Part shown: in pieces, positions 46,317 to 54,406 of the stretch
Position numbering within the stretch: position 1 is the first letter of the stretch
Layout: every line of letters starts with the position of its first letter
Origin: Brevibacterium epidermidis NBRC 14811
GTDB taxonomy: Bacteria; Actinomycetota; Actinomycetes; Actinomycetales; Brevibacteriaceae
NCBI RefSeq assembly: GCF_001570805.1
Contig: NZ_BCSJ01000013.1
Coordinates: forward strand, 1 to 64,000
DNA length: 64,000 nucleotides
Reading direction: 5' to 3'
Translations under genes and position numbers: made by a program
The notes under the pieces: generated by a model
Databases searched by the model: none
What the model was told of the DNA's origin: nothing
The model's input: only the letters and a program-made list of their open reading frames with translations

Positions 46317-46787
46317 TCAGCTGTCGGCGCCGGGGGAGCGGGTTTCGTCCGACGAGGACGATTCGACCACCTCGGGGGCGGACTGTCCGGATGAGTGCGA
46401 CACGGAGATCTTCCGGGGGCGTGCCTCCTCGGCGACGGGGATCGTCAGCGTGAGGACGCCGTCGCTGAAATCGGCGCGGATGCGGTCCAGGGCCACCCGG
46501 TTGCCGAGCGTGAGCTGGCGGGCATAGGTGCCGTTTGTGCGTTCCCTGGTCAGCCACTTCACGTCCTTGTCGGCGACTTCGGACTCGCGGCGGGCACGCA
46601 CGGTCAGCGTGCGGTCTTCGACGTCGACATCGATGCTGTTCGGATCGACTCCGGGCATGTCGATGCGGGCGATGAAGACTTCGCCGTCACGGTAGAGGTC
46701 CATCGGCAGGGTGGTGGCATTCGGGGTGCGGGTCACCTCGGAGAAGAATCGGTCGAGGTCACGGATGGGGTCGAAACGTGTAGCCAT
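46317..46787 (-). CDS. Hsp20/alpha-crystallin family small heat shock protein
   Basis: 156-aa small heat shock chaperone that holds unfolding proteins without ATP. The alpha-crystallin domain spans about 25-130: LYRDGEVFIARIDMPGVDPN, RTLTVRARRESEV, NRVALDRIRADFSDGVLTLT and the I-P-V motif IPVAEEARPRKISV. The Ser-rich tail is disordered. The promoter region has a HAIR element (46814-46832), so the gene is probably repressed by HspR and induced by heat. Confidence 0.92.
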   Translation of the reverse strand: MATRFDPIRDLDRFFSEVTRTPNATTLPMDLYRDGEVFIARIDMPGVDPNSIDVDVEDRTLTVRARRESEVADKDVKWLTRERTNGTYARQLTLGNRVALDRIRADFSDGVLTLTIPVAEEARPRKISVSHSSGQSAPEVVESSSSDETRSPGADS

Positions 46788-46813
46788 GTGCTTCCTTTCG
46801 TTCGGGTCCTACA

Positions 46814-46832
46814 TTGAGTCAAACACACTCAA
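46814..46832 (-). promoter_or_regulatory. HAIR element (HspR operator) upstream of hsp20
   Basis: TTGAGT-N7-ACTCAA at 46814-46832 matches the HspR inverted repeat CTTGAGT-N7-ACTCAAG apart from the outermost base on each side. It lies 27 bp before the hsp20 start, so binding would block transcription or the -10 region. The hspR gene itself is not in this window. Confidence 0.8.
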
Positions 46833-46869
46833 CTTTGAAATGATTCCAAACTCATGAAATTCTCAGTCT

Positions 46870-47802
46870 GTGAGCCTGGTTCCGATACTCCTCGCCCTCC
46901 TTCCCGTCACGGCGCTCATCGCCTTCGGCCTCGTGCTGAAGAGGCTGCCGGGTTTTCGGAACCCGGAGTTCTGGTCGGGTGCGGAGAGACTCGCGTACTA
47001 CTGCTTGCTTCCGGTACTCCTCTTCACCTCCGTCGCCGAGGTGGACGTGGCCCATGTCCCGCTCGCGCGCTTGGCAGCGGCACTCGTCATTCCCACCGTG
47101 ATCGTGTCCCTGGGCATCGTTCTGGCTCGCCGAGTCGTCGCCCGCGATCTGCCCGCCTTCACCTCCGTGCTGCAGGGCGGGATCCGCTTCAACACCTATA
47201 TCGGCCTGTCCCTGGCGGGCAGTCTGTTCGGATCCGAAGGCAGTGCTGTGGCCGCAATCGTGGCAGCCATCCTCGTCCCCACGGTCAATGTCATTTCGAG
47301 CCTCGGATTCGAATTCCTGCGCACGGGGCCGACCTCTCTGCTCGCGCTGATTAAGGCGATCGTGACGAATCCTCTGGTCCTCGGCTGCGTCGCCGGAGCC
47401 GCGGCGAACATCACCGGTCTGGGGCTGCCGGATGTAGCGGCGACGGTCCTCGATCCCTTGGCAGCCGCCTCGCTGCCCATCGGACTGCTGTGCGTCGGCG
47501 CCGGCCTGCAGACATTCTCCATGCGTGCGCATGCCCGGGCCATCATCGCGTCGACGCTCATCAAACTGCTCGTCCTTCCGGGGCTGTCGCTGACGGCTCT
47601 GGCCATTCTCGACATCCCGACGGTGCCGGCACTGGTCGGGCTGATCTTCCAGTCGATCGCCACGGCGAGCTCGGGCTACGTCATGGCACGGCAGCTCGGG
47701 GGAGATGCGAAGCTCATGGCCGCCCTGATCGCCGGTCAGACCGTCGTCATGCTTCTGACCCTGCCGATCGTGCTCCTCATCGGACAGTCCGTGCTCGGCT
47801 GA
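46870..47802 (+). CDS. AEC family transporter
   Basis: 310-aa auxin efflux carrier-type permease with 9-10 predicted helices, for example ILLALLPVTALIAFGLVL and IGLSLAGSLFGSEG. The family features RIRFNTY-like GGIRFNTYIGLSLAG, an NPLVLGCVAGAA loop, and helix-end AALIAGQTVVMLLTLPIVLL are present. Members move organic acids or are uncharacterised; substrate unknown. GTG 46870 is the start. It is divergent from hsp20 (82-bp gap that also contains the HAIR element), so HspR could affect both promoters. Confidence 0.85.
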   Translation: MSLVPILLALLPVTALIAFGLVLKRLPGFRNPEFWSGAERLAYYCLLPVLLFTSVAEVDVAHVPLARLAAALVIPTVIVSLGIVLARRVVARDLPAFTSVLQGGIRFNTYIGLSLAGSLFGSEGSAVAAIVAAILVPTVNVISSLGFEFLRTGPTSLLALIKAIVTNPLVLGCVAGAAANITGLGLPDVAATVLDPLAAASLPIGLLCVGAGLQTFSMRAHARAIIASTLIKLLVLPGLSLTALAILDIPTVPALVGLIFQSIATASSGYVMARQLGGDAKLMAALIAGQTVVMLLTLPIVLLIGQSVLG

Positions 47803-47843
47803 GCGCTCAGCTTCATTGCCGCCGTCTCGTTTCTGGACAGCAG

Positions 47844-47874
47844 AACGGCCGACCCCGTTATGGGATCGGCCGTT
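47844..47874. terminator. Hairpin after the AEC gene
   Basis: AACGGCCGACCCC (47844-47856) pairs with GGGATCGGCCGTT (47862-47874) except at one position; loop about 5 nt. Lies between convergent AEC and ferritin genes. Confidence 0.55.
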
Positions 47875-47940
47875 GAGTTGTACCGCTCGACTCACGTCGC
47901 TCGATTTGAGCGCTGAGCCCGAGTGGTCAGACTGCGAAGG

Positions 47941-48456
47941 TCACTCGCCGTCGGCGGTGATATCGGGGTGGCGTGAGCCGAGCTCGGAATCGATGCGCAG
48001 GACGCCTGCACCGTCGGTGCCGACGCGCTCGAGGCGGCCGATGATCTCGGAAATGCTCGACTCTTCCTCGACCTGCTCGTCGATGAACCAGTGCAGCAGC
48101 GGCAGGACATCGAGGTCGGCTTCGGACTGAGCGGTCCGGTAGAGGTTGCGGATCGACTCGGAGACCTTCTCCTCATGTGCCAGAGCGGCCTTGAAGTAGT
48201 CGATCGGCTGCGAGCCGGAGACCTTCGGAGCAGCGATATCGCCGATCTGAGGGGTGAATCCGCGGTCGAGGCAGTGCTGAGTGAACTTAGCGGCGTGAAC
48301 CTGCTCTTCCTCTGACTGGGCGCGCATCCAGCGCGTCATTCCGGGCAGATCGAGATCATCGAGCTGGATGGAGAGCTGGAGGTAGACCAACGAGGCTTCG
48401 AGTTCGAGGGTGACCTGCTCGTTGAGGACCTTCTGCATGGCGGGGCTCAGGTGCAT
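47941..48456 (-). CDS. ftn: Ferritin
   Basis: 171-aa non-heme ferritin that oxidises and stores iron in a 24-mer shell. The four-helix domain has the N-terminal LNEQVTLELEASLVYLQLSI with the ferroxidase glutamate E18, the second helix SEEEQVHAAKFTQHCL with glutamate and H54, and the third and fourth helix segments AALAHEEKVSESIRNL and LHWFIDEQVEEESSI. Length and motifs fit bacterial FtnA/BfrB-like proteins. A palindromic DtxR/IdeR-like box lies upstream (48563-48581), consistent with iron-responsive control. Confidence 0.94.
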   Translation of the reverse strand: MHLSPAMQKVLNEQVTLELEASLVYLQLSIQLDDLDLPGMTRWMRAQSEEEQVHAAKFTQHCLDRGFTPQIGDIAAPKVSGSQPIDYFKAALAHEEKVSESIRNLYRTAQSEADLDVLPLLHWFIDEQVEEESSISEIIGRLERVGTDGAGVLRIDSELGSRHPDITADGE

Positions 48457-48562
48457 CTTTTACTCCTTTGCGGTTCGAGGCGGATCCATTCCGCCTGCTT
48501 AGACACTATCCTGACACCTTTTCTAGAACCGTTCCAGTGTGGAAAGGCTCGGCAAACTCTGC

Positions 48563-48581
48563 GCAGGTTTGCCATACCTGC
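48563..48581 (-). promoter_or_regulatory. Candidate DtxR/IdeR iron box upstream of ferritin
   Basis: GCAGGT-N7-ACCTGC is a perfect inverted repeat of the 19-bp spacing seen in DtxR/IdeR boxes. Compared with the model TTAGGTTAGCCTAACCTAA it matches 12 of 19 positions including the AGGTT and ACCT cores. It lies about 107 bp before the ferritin start, where activation by IdeR occurs in mycobacterial bfr genes. Confidence 0.55.
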
Positions 48582-48638
48582 CTTCCCTTCTGCCCGTATT
48601 CAGACGGAATCGGCAGCGATCTCCGCGCGAAGATCCGT

Positions 48639-50072
48639 TCAGAGCTCAGGGTGCCGCGCGTGGTGGCCGGTTGCGGCTTCGAAGGCATGCGCAACTCGGA
48701 GCAGCTCGACATCAGCACCTGGTTTCGCCACGATCTGCACACCGACCGGCAGGCCGGAGTCCGAGAAGCCGGCCGGCACCGAGATCGCCGGGCACCCGGT
48801 TGCCGAGATCAGGCACAGTGCCCGCATCCAATCGAGGTAGTTCTCCAGCCGCACTCCGTTGATCTGCGTCGGATATTCGATATCCGCATCGAACGGCAGG
48901 ACCTGGCAGGTCGTGAGCACGAGGACATCGTGTCCGGCGAAAAAGCGGTCGATCTCACCGTGGAGGCGAGTGCGTGCGGCTTCTGCCGAGGCCACCTCAG
49001 CACCGGTGAGTTCAAGGCCCATGCGGATGTTCCATCTCACCGATTCCTTGATCTTGTCCGGGTGTGCCTCATACAGCCCGCCCCAGGAGCCCACGAAGTC
49101 AAGTGCTCGACGGACAATGAACACCTCATCGGCGTCGATGAGGTTCGGGATCTCGTCGTCCACATGCGCGCCGAGGCGGCCGAACACCTGAGCGGCGGAG
49201 GCGACGATGTCCTTCACCTCTGTCTCGACCGGCAGCAGTCCGTCCAGATCGGGACTGAACCCGACCCGGAGACCGGTGAGGTCGGGGGAGCGGTCAGCCT
49301 CGAGGGCGAATTCCGGCAGGTCGAAGACTCCGCCCGACTCGGGGATCGATCCCGGCGCCGAGGCATGTGGACCGGAGGCCACGGACATCAGCAGCGCCAC
49401 ATCGGAGACCGTACGGGCCATGAACCCGCTCTGCGACAGCCACGCATAGGGATTGCCCGGGGCAACGTGCGGGATGCGGCCGTTGCTCGGTCGGAATCCG
49501 ACGACGTTGTTGAACGATGCCGGCGAGCGCAGCGATCCGCCCATATCCGATCCGTCTCCGGAGGCCTGGATCCCGGCCGCGAGCACCGCCCCGACCCCGC
49601 CGGAGGATCCCGATGCCGATTTCGTCCGGTCGTACGGGTTCACCGTTGTGCCGAACACCTCGTTGAAGGTGTGCGAGCCGGCCGCGAATTCGGGCACATT
49701 CGTCTTGCCCGTCGTCGTGATCCCCGCGGCCCTGAGTCGGGCGATGATGAGCGCATCCGATTCGGGTACGCGATCGGCCATGAGCGGCGAACCCCAGGTG
49801 GTGCGCATTCCCGCGGTGTCGTGAGTGTCCTTATGGGTCATCGGCACCCCATGCAGGGCACCGTAGCTCTCTCCGCGAGCTGTCGCGGCGTCGGCGGCTG
49901 CGGCCTGGGCGAAGGCGGCTTCGTCGTCACGGGTGACGACGGCATTGAGGGCAGGGTTGACCTCGTCGACGCGGTCGAGGTGGACCTGCAGCGCCTCTCG
50001 CGCCGAGACCTCCTTGGATGCGATCCGGGCCGCCAGTTCACGAGTCGACCACCACAGCATCTCGTCGCTCAT
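48639..50072 (-). CDS. Amidase-signature family hydrolase
   Basis: 477-aa amidase with the Ser-cisSer-Lys triad: K81 (GVPMTHKDTHD), S156 (SASGSSGGVG) and nucleophile S180 (GDGSDMGGSLRSPA). Length and the first motif ALNAVVTRDDEAA fit GatA-like amidases acting on small amides; the GatB/GatC partners are absent, so tRNA amidation is unlikely. It overlaps the upstream M20 amidohydrolase stop by 4 bp, so the two are translated together. The substrate is probably an amide or N-acyl compound released by, or feeding, the partner enzyme. Confidence 0.9.
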   Translation of the reverse strand: MSDEMLWWSTRELAARIASKEVSAREALQVHLDRVDEVNPALNAVVTRDDEAAFAQAAAADAATARGESYGALHGVPMTHKDTHDTAGMRTTWGSPLMADRVPESDALIIARLRAAGITTTGKTNVPEFAAGSHTFNEVFGTTVNPYDRTKSASGSSGGVGAVLAAGIQASGDGSDMGGSLRSPASFNNVVGFRPSNGRIPHVAPGNPYAWLSQSGFMARTVSDVALLMSVASGPHASAPGSIPESGGVFDLPEFALEADRSPDLTGLRVGFSPDLDGLLPVETEVKDIVASAAQVFGRLGAHVDDEIPNLIDADEVFIVRRALDFVGSWGGLYEAHPDKIKESVRWNIRMGLELTGAEVASAEAARTRLHGEIDRFFAGHDVLVLTTCQVLPFDADIEYPTQINGVRLENYLDWMRALCLISATGCPAISVPAGFSDSGLPVGVQIVAKPGADVELLRVAHAFEAATGHHARHPEL

Positions 50073-51310
50073 GCGCGGTCCTTTCCGACCTTGCTCAGCA
50101 CTGCAGAAAGGGCGGCTCTGATGCCGGTCTCGAGCGTGGTCTCAACATCGTCGGGGGCGAAATACGGGGAGTGGTTCCCGGGCGGGGTCACTCCGCCTTC
50201 GAACTTCGCGGGGGAGTAGCCGCCGAAGAACCAGTACACGTACGGGACTCCGATGTCATCGCCGAAGGCTCCGACATCCTCGCTGCCGGTGGACGGCTCA
50301 ACCAGATGAACCTGCTCGGTACCGAGTTCGGCTCCCACATGGGTGAGGAACGACTCGGTCTCCTCGGGATCGTTGAAGCAGCGCGGGAACCGATACATCT
50401 CCTCGATCTCCGGTTCCGGTGCCCCAGACGCCTGCGCCTCGGCGAAGATGATGCGGCGGACACGGTCGAGGACGACTTCGCGGACATCCTCGGTGAAGGT
50501 GCGGATATTGAGTTTGAACTCGGCGGAGTCGGGGATGATGTTCTCCTTGAGTCCGCCGTGGAAGGTGCCCACGGTGACCACGGACATATCGCGGCCGGAG
50601 ATCTCGCGTGACACGACCGACTGGAGGCGGGTGATCATATAGGCGCCGAGGACGATCGGGTCGATCGCGTTCTCCGGCTGTGAGCCGTGCGCCTGCTTGC
50701 CCTTGACGGTCACACGCAGGCAGTCGGACATCGCCATGGCGGTGCCGCTGCTGACGTAGACGTGCCCCGCTGCTCCGGGCCACACGTGCTGGCCGAAGAT
50801 GACCTCGGGACGCACGATCTGATCCCACAGACCGTCGTCGAGCATTGCGCGCGCACCTTGGCCGGTCTCCTCACCGGGCTGGAAGATCATGACGACGGTT
50901 CCCGACCACAGATCCCTGTGTGTGACGAGGTGCTTGGCGAGGTAGAGCCCGACGGTGATGTGGGTGTCGTGGCCGCAGCCGTGCATGACCTTAGTGGTCT
51001 CCCCGTCGGGAAGCGTGCCGTCCGCGGTGGAGGCGTAGTCGTACCCGGTGTCCTCGCTGATCGGCAGTCCGTCGATGTCGGCCCGGTAGCCGATGACAGG
51101 TCCGTCGCCGTTCTCGATCACGGCAACGACTCCGGTCCCGCCGAAGGTGTGGGTCGTGAGGCCGAGGGACTGGAGCCGGGAGGCGATCTCGGCGGCGGTG
51201 TTCGTCTCCTGCATCGACAGTTCGGGAGTGCGGTGGAAGTGTTTGTAGTCGGCGATCGTCTGGTCGAGATCGGCACTGATCGACGCGCGGATGGCGGGGT
51301 TGAGAGACAT
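50069..51310 (-). CDS. M20 amidohydrolase
   Basis: 413-aa zinc amidohydrolase of the hippurate/IAA-amino-acid hydrolase type (N-acyl amino acid hydrolysis). Motifs: TPELSMQETNTAAEIAS near residue 28, MHGCGHDTHITVGLYLAKHL with the metal cysteine and histidine, QPGEETGQGARAML with the catalytic glutamate, EVIFGQHVWPGAAGHVYV, and near the end the metal histidine in NHSPYFAPDDVET. Its stop overlaps the amidase start by 4 bp (ATGA). RBS AAAGGA precedes ATG 51310. Membrane genes for an unusual transporter-like pair lie just upstream on the same strand. Confidence 0.92.
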   Translation of the reverse strand: MSLNPAIRASISADLDQTIADYKHFHRTPELSMQETNTAAEIASRLQSLGLTTHTFGGTGVVAVIENGDGPVIGYRADIDGLPISEDTGYDYASTADGTLPDGETTKVMHGCGHDTHITVGLYLAKHLVTHRDLWSGTVVMIFQPGEETGQGARAMLDDGLWDQIVRPEVIFGQHVWPGAAGHVYVSSGTAMAMSDCLRVTVKGKQAHGSQPENAIDPIVLGAYMITRLQSVVSREISGRDMSVVTVGTFHGGLKENIIPDSAEFKLNIRTFTEDVREVVLDRVRRIIFAEAQASGAPEPEIEEMYRFPRCFNDPEETESFLTHVGAELGTEQVHLVEPSTGSEDVGAFGDDIGVPYVYWFFGGYSPAKFEGGVTPPGNHSPYFAPDDVETTLETGIRAALSAVLSKVGKDRA

Positions 51311-51355
51311 GATGTCCTTTCAGCAGTGGTCTGGTCTCATCTTGGCAGGAATTGA

Positions 51356-51400
51356 CGAATGCGGTCGGCGATCTCGGCAGTCGGGCGCCGACCGCATTCG
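51356..51400 (-). terminator. Hairpin between the membrane-gene pair and the amidohydrolase
   Basis: Perfect 15-bp arms CGAATGCGGTCGGCG (51356-51370) and CGCCGACCGCATTCG (51386-51400) with a 15-nt loop. It lies 17 bp beyond the downstream membrane gene, so it may attenuate readthrough into the amidohydrolase/amidase pair. Confidence 0.6.
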
Positions 51401-51417
51401 GTTGTCGTCAGTGTGCG

Positions 51418-52155
51418 TCAGTTGATGCCCACGGTATCGGTGCCATAGGTGTCGGCCTTCTTGTCCGTGACCGACTTGTTGCGTGTGAACCAAGTGATGA
51501 GGATGGTCAGGAACACGACGATGGCGACGTCTCCGGGCGCGAGCACGGGAACCAGCTGCACGAGGACGAGAATGACCAGCGCCGCCATGCCCAGGGCGAT
51601 GAGCGTCGACTTCAGCTGCTTGAGGGACGCGATGAGCTGGACGGTGACGCCGCCGAGGATGGCCGGCAGGATGTAGAGCTTCGCGACGAGGGTGATCGGC
51701 TCGGGAATGAGGGCGACGAGCCAAGTGCCGAGGATGCCGACGAAGAGGACCATCGAGGCGACGTGGATGATCGCGGCCCCGCAGATCGCCATCGTTGCCG
51801 CATATTCGCCCTTGCGGGTGCCCGGCTTCGCGCCGATCGTGTCCTGAGCGACGATCGCCGAGGGCAGCAGCTTGTTCGAGACATTGCCGATCATGAAGGC
51901 CTGGTACATGCCTGCGGGCCCGAGGATCGGGAAGTAGGTGAGAGGTTCGACGATATAGAAGACTCCGTAGACGGCGAACACGGCGAGGAATCCCTTGAGG
52001 ATCTCCCCGAAGTTGATGTTCGCATCGGCGACGAAGAGCAGATAGAAGGGCACCGAGGTGGCGATGAGGAATCCGATGAACAGCGTGATCGAACCCCACC
52101 GGGTGGTGGTGCGTTCGAATGCCGCGTGTGAGGGTGATGTGATGATCGATGACAT
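51418..52155 (-). CDS. Membrane protein partner of DUF5058
   Basis: 245-aa integral membrane protein with about seven hydrophobic helices, starting after a short tail MSSIITSPSHAAFERTTT. Notable inner motifs: PLTYFPILGPAGMYQAFMIG, NVSNKLLPSAIVAQDTIGAK and GTRKGEYAATMAICGAAIIH; the GTRKGEYAAT loop looks conserved enough to be functional. GAGGAG precedes ATG 52155. It is 9 bp downstream of the DUF5058 gene and is the usual partner in this small gene pair. Probably half of a two-component permease; I do not recognise a characterised family member. Confidence 0.75.
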   Translation of the reverse strand: MSSIITSPSHAAFERTTTRWGSITLFIGFLIATSVPFYLLFVADANINFGEILKGFLAVFAVYGVFYIVEPLTYFPILGPAGMYQAFMIGNVSNKLLPSAIVAQDTIGAKPGTRKGEYAATMAICGAAIIHVASMVLFVGILGTWLVALIPEPITLVAKLYILPAILGGVTVQLIASLKQLKSTLIALGMAALVILVLVQLVPVLAPGDVAIVVFLTILITWFTRNKSVTDKKADTYGTDTVGIN

Positions 52156-52164
52156 GGTCTCTCC

Positions 52165-52911
52165 TCAGGCTTCGGGCAGTCCGAGACCGGCGTAGTGGGC
52201 GAAATAGGCGGCGACGAGGCCGATGAGCAGGGAGAATCCCAGTCCCCATTCCTTCAGCCAGTTCTGTTTGAGCGTTTTGGCCAGCAGCAGGCAGATGCTC
52301 ATCACCACGGCCGAGACGATGACGGCGATGACATGTGTCGGCGACTTCGGCAGCTCGCGGAAGGTCAGAGCCGCAAAGGCGGCGAGCAGTGCGGCGCCCG
52401 GGATGATCGACATCAGCGCAGGGTTGACCTTCTCGAGCTTGTGGGAGCTGCGTTTGAAGATCGGGGTGAGGATGAGGGTGGAGATCATCCAGCCTGCGCC
52501 CGAGAGGCTCATCGCCATGAGAGCGACGATGAAGACACCGCGGGTGAAGGTCTCATCGCCGAGGTTCGCGCCCATAGTGCCTGCCGCCAGCGAGGCAGAG
52601 GCGACCTCTGTGGCGGCGGATCCGATGAGTCCGACGCGGACGATGACCGGGGGAGTGCCGAACAGAGGCAGGAGGGCGATGGCCACGAGCACCACAGACA
52701 GGGATGGTCCGATCGCGGCGACTCCGCCGGCGCGGAAGGCCGAACGGACTTCCTGTTGGCTCATTCCTGCGGACTCGGCGTTCTTCTTCACCGCAGTCAT
52801 GTAGATGAGCGACTGAACGACGACGACACCCATCACCGCCAGAGCGAGTATCCAGAGTATCGGGGCATTTGCGAGGCCGAGGTAGTCGGCCGAACCGCTG
52901 GCCATAGGCAT
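52165..52911 (-). CDS. DUF5058 membrane protein
   Basis: 248-aa membrane protein, about seven helices, with the DUF5058 start YLGLANAPILWILALAVM and VVVVQSLIYM, then MSQQEVRSAFRAGGVAAIGP and AATEVASASLAAGTMGANLG. A charged loop KRSSHKLEKVNPALMSII follows mid-protein. GAGGAG precedes ATG 52911. It starts the transcript with the 51418 gene. DUF5058 genes are often beside peptidases or amidohydrolases, as here, which suggests transport of an amidated or peptide-like substrate, but no activity is known. Confidence 0.82.
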   Translation of the reverse strand: MPMASGSADYLGLANAPILWILALAVMGVVVVQSLIYMTAVKKNAESAGMSQQEVRSAFRAGGVAAIGPSLSVVLVAIALLPLFGTPPVIVRVGLIGSAATEVASASLAAGTMGANLGDETFTRGVFIVALMAMSLSGAGWMISTLILTPIFKRSSHKLEKVNPALMSIIPGAALLAAFAALTFRELPKSPTHVIAVIVSAVVMSICLLLAKTLKQNWLKEWGLGFSLLIGLVAAYFAHYAGLGLPEA

Positions 52912-52966
52912 GGTCAGCTCCTCACTTCATTGTTGAGTTGCAGATACGCACACCGGCAGGCGGCAT

Positions 52967-52976
52967 TGGTATACCA
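52967..52976. promoter_or_regulatory. TGGTATACCA palindrome upstream of DUF5058
   Basis: Perfect 10-bp palindrome 56-65 bp before the DUF5058 start. Its shape resembles GntR-family operators (TGGTnnACCA). The regulator is not in the window. Confidence 0.4.
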
Positions 52977-53003
52977 TCACGCGGTGCGCAGGATCAACCT
53001 ATA

Positions 53004-53019
53004 CTGACCGAACGGTCAG
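53004..53019. promoter_or_regulatory. 16-bp perfect palindrome, TetR-like operator
   Basis: CTGACCG-AA-CGGTCAG is a perfect inverted repeat 93 bp from the DUF5058 start and 115 bp from the 53135 start. The TGACCGnnCGGTCA form is typical of TetR-family operators. No tetR gene is adjacent. Confidence 0.45.
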
Positions 53020-53134
53020 GGGCCATGGGTTGAGCAGATTTTCTCAGTTCCCGAGACTTATCACTGTGATAGTCGCTCTCGATCTCGCAGTCGAAGTCGG
53101 CGTCTCTGGAGGCTGGTCGACGTAGGCTGAGGAC

Positions 53135-53695
53135 ATGGACACAGAGACGGCAGAGCAGCTCGATCGCGCGGAAGTCTGCTGGGAGACGACGCTCCGGAAG
53201 GTGCGGGAATCCGACCTGAAGCGCACGAGCGGAGCCGGCGACTGGACGAATGCGGAGCTCATCCACCATCTCATCGGCGGGGGAGTCCGCTACACAAAGC
53301 TGCTGGAGCAGGCGAGCACTGCCGAGGTCGAGGCCACGCGAGGAGCCGACCACCTCGGCGATGACATGCTCGAGTCATTCTGGACGCACGAGAGGGAGTT
53401 CAGATCGCTCGCGGACAGCTGTGATCTCACGGCGCTGGTTGCTCACCGGATCGGGAACATTCCGGGGGAGCAGCTTGTGCAGATGCGCATCCTCGAACTC
53501 ACACTCCACGCCGCGGATCTCTCACGTGGAATCGGCTCTGACTGGCCCATCGACGAAGAGCTCGCGAAGTTCATCTTCGACGAACTCGGCGATCTCATCA
53601 TCGCGCTGGGAGCCGTGGGCGGATATGAACCGCCGCGCTTCAGCGACGATGGGAATTCGTATGCGCAGAGGGTGTTGTTGCTCTCCGGTCGGTGA
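53135..53695 (+). CDS. Mycothiol-dependent maleylpyruvate isomerase/DinB-type protein
   Basis: 186-aa protein of the TIGR03083/TIGR03086-like group in the DinB/mycothiol-dependent maleylpyruvate isomerase fold. Metal-ligand candidates are the histidines in DWTNAELIHHLIGGG, the HxxxD pattern in LTLHAADLSRG and a glutamate in between. Actinobacterial members use mycothiol or are uncharacterised. Divergent from DUF5058 across a region with two palindromes. ATG 53135. The 3' end almost touches the convergent hotdog gene (12 bp). Confidence 0.8.
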   Translation: MDTETAEQLDRAEVCWETTLRKVRESDLKRTSGAGDWTNAELIHHLIGGGVRYTKLLEQASTAEVEATRGADHLGDDMLESFWTHEREFRSLADSCDLTALVAHRIGNIPGEQLVQMRILELTLHAADLSRGIGSDWPIDEELAKFIFDELGDLIIALGAVGGYEPPRFSDDGNSYAQRVLLLSGR

Positions 53696-53707
53696 GAGCC
53701 CGGTGTA

Positions 53708-54214
53708 CTAGCCCTTCTTCGGCGAGACGTGCATGGTGATGCGGGCCGTGACGAAGGCGGTTCCCTCGGCGTCGAGGACGTCGACGGGCACGATGATGTC
53801 GAACTTCTCGGGGCCGAAATCGGGAATCTCATCGAGGCGAGCGATCGCGGTGACCGCAGTGGTCGCCTTGGCGTTGTATTCGACGGTCATGCCCGCGGGA
53901 ATCCATCGATGCGAGGCGGGCACGGTCGCCTCGGTGAGCATTCCTCCGGCAACCTCGGCCATATTGCACGAGGCGATCGCATGGTAGGTGCCGAGGTGGT
54001 TGCGCACACCGCGGCGGTTTGGGGCGCTGACTCGACAGTAGCCCGGGCGCATCTCGTGGATGAGCGGATGGACCGTGCGGAAATACGGAGCCTTGAAGCA
54101 GACGGCCTGGGTGAACAAGTGCTTGCCCAGAGGCAGTTCCTTCATCTTCTTCCACAGCGCGTAGGTCTTTCCCGTGCCGGGCATCGCTGTCGTCTCTGCA
54201 GTATCGACGGTCAT
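53708..54214 (-). CDS. DUF4442-type hotdog protein
   Basis: 168-aa hotdog-fold thioesterase-like protein. The start MTVDTAETTAMPGTGKTYAL is followed by LFTQAVCFKAPYFRTVHPLI, the central helix-containing stretch VRNHLGTYHAIASCNMAEVA (hotdog helix) and strands GMTVEYNAKATTAVTAIA and TAFVTARITMHVSPKK. This pattern fits DUF4442 proteins rather than PaaI-like thioesterases; the activity is unproven. Convergent with the gene at 53135 and upstream of nothing. Confidence 0.8.
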   Translation of the reverse strand: MTVDTAETTAMPGTGKTYALWKKMKELPLGKHLFTQAVCFKAPYFRTVHPLIHEMRPGYCRVSAPNRRGVRNHLGTYHAIASCNMAEVAGGMLTEATVPASHRWIPAGMTVEYNAKATTAVTAIARLDEIPDFGPEKFDIIVPVDVLDAEGTAFVTARITMHVSPKKG

Positions 54215-54406
54215 CGTCGTGTCCCTTCGTTGCGGTGTGAAGACTGCGAACTCAGTTCGACCGAGATGGTCACTGTCAGTGCGAGTCAGCGTGAACTAAG
54301 TTACTTATCAGTAGACACTAGCAGAGCGACGCTTCGGAGTGAACGACTCGAGCTCGGAAGTGACCTCATCGGCAGGGGAGTGCGACTTCGATGAACCGCC
54401 GATAAT

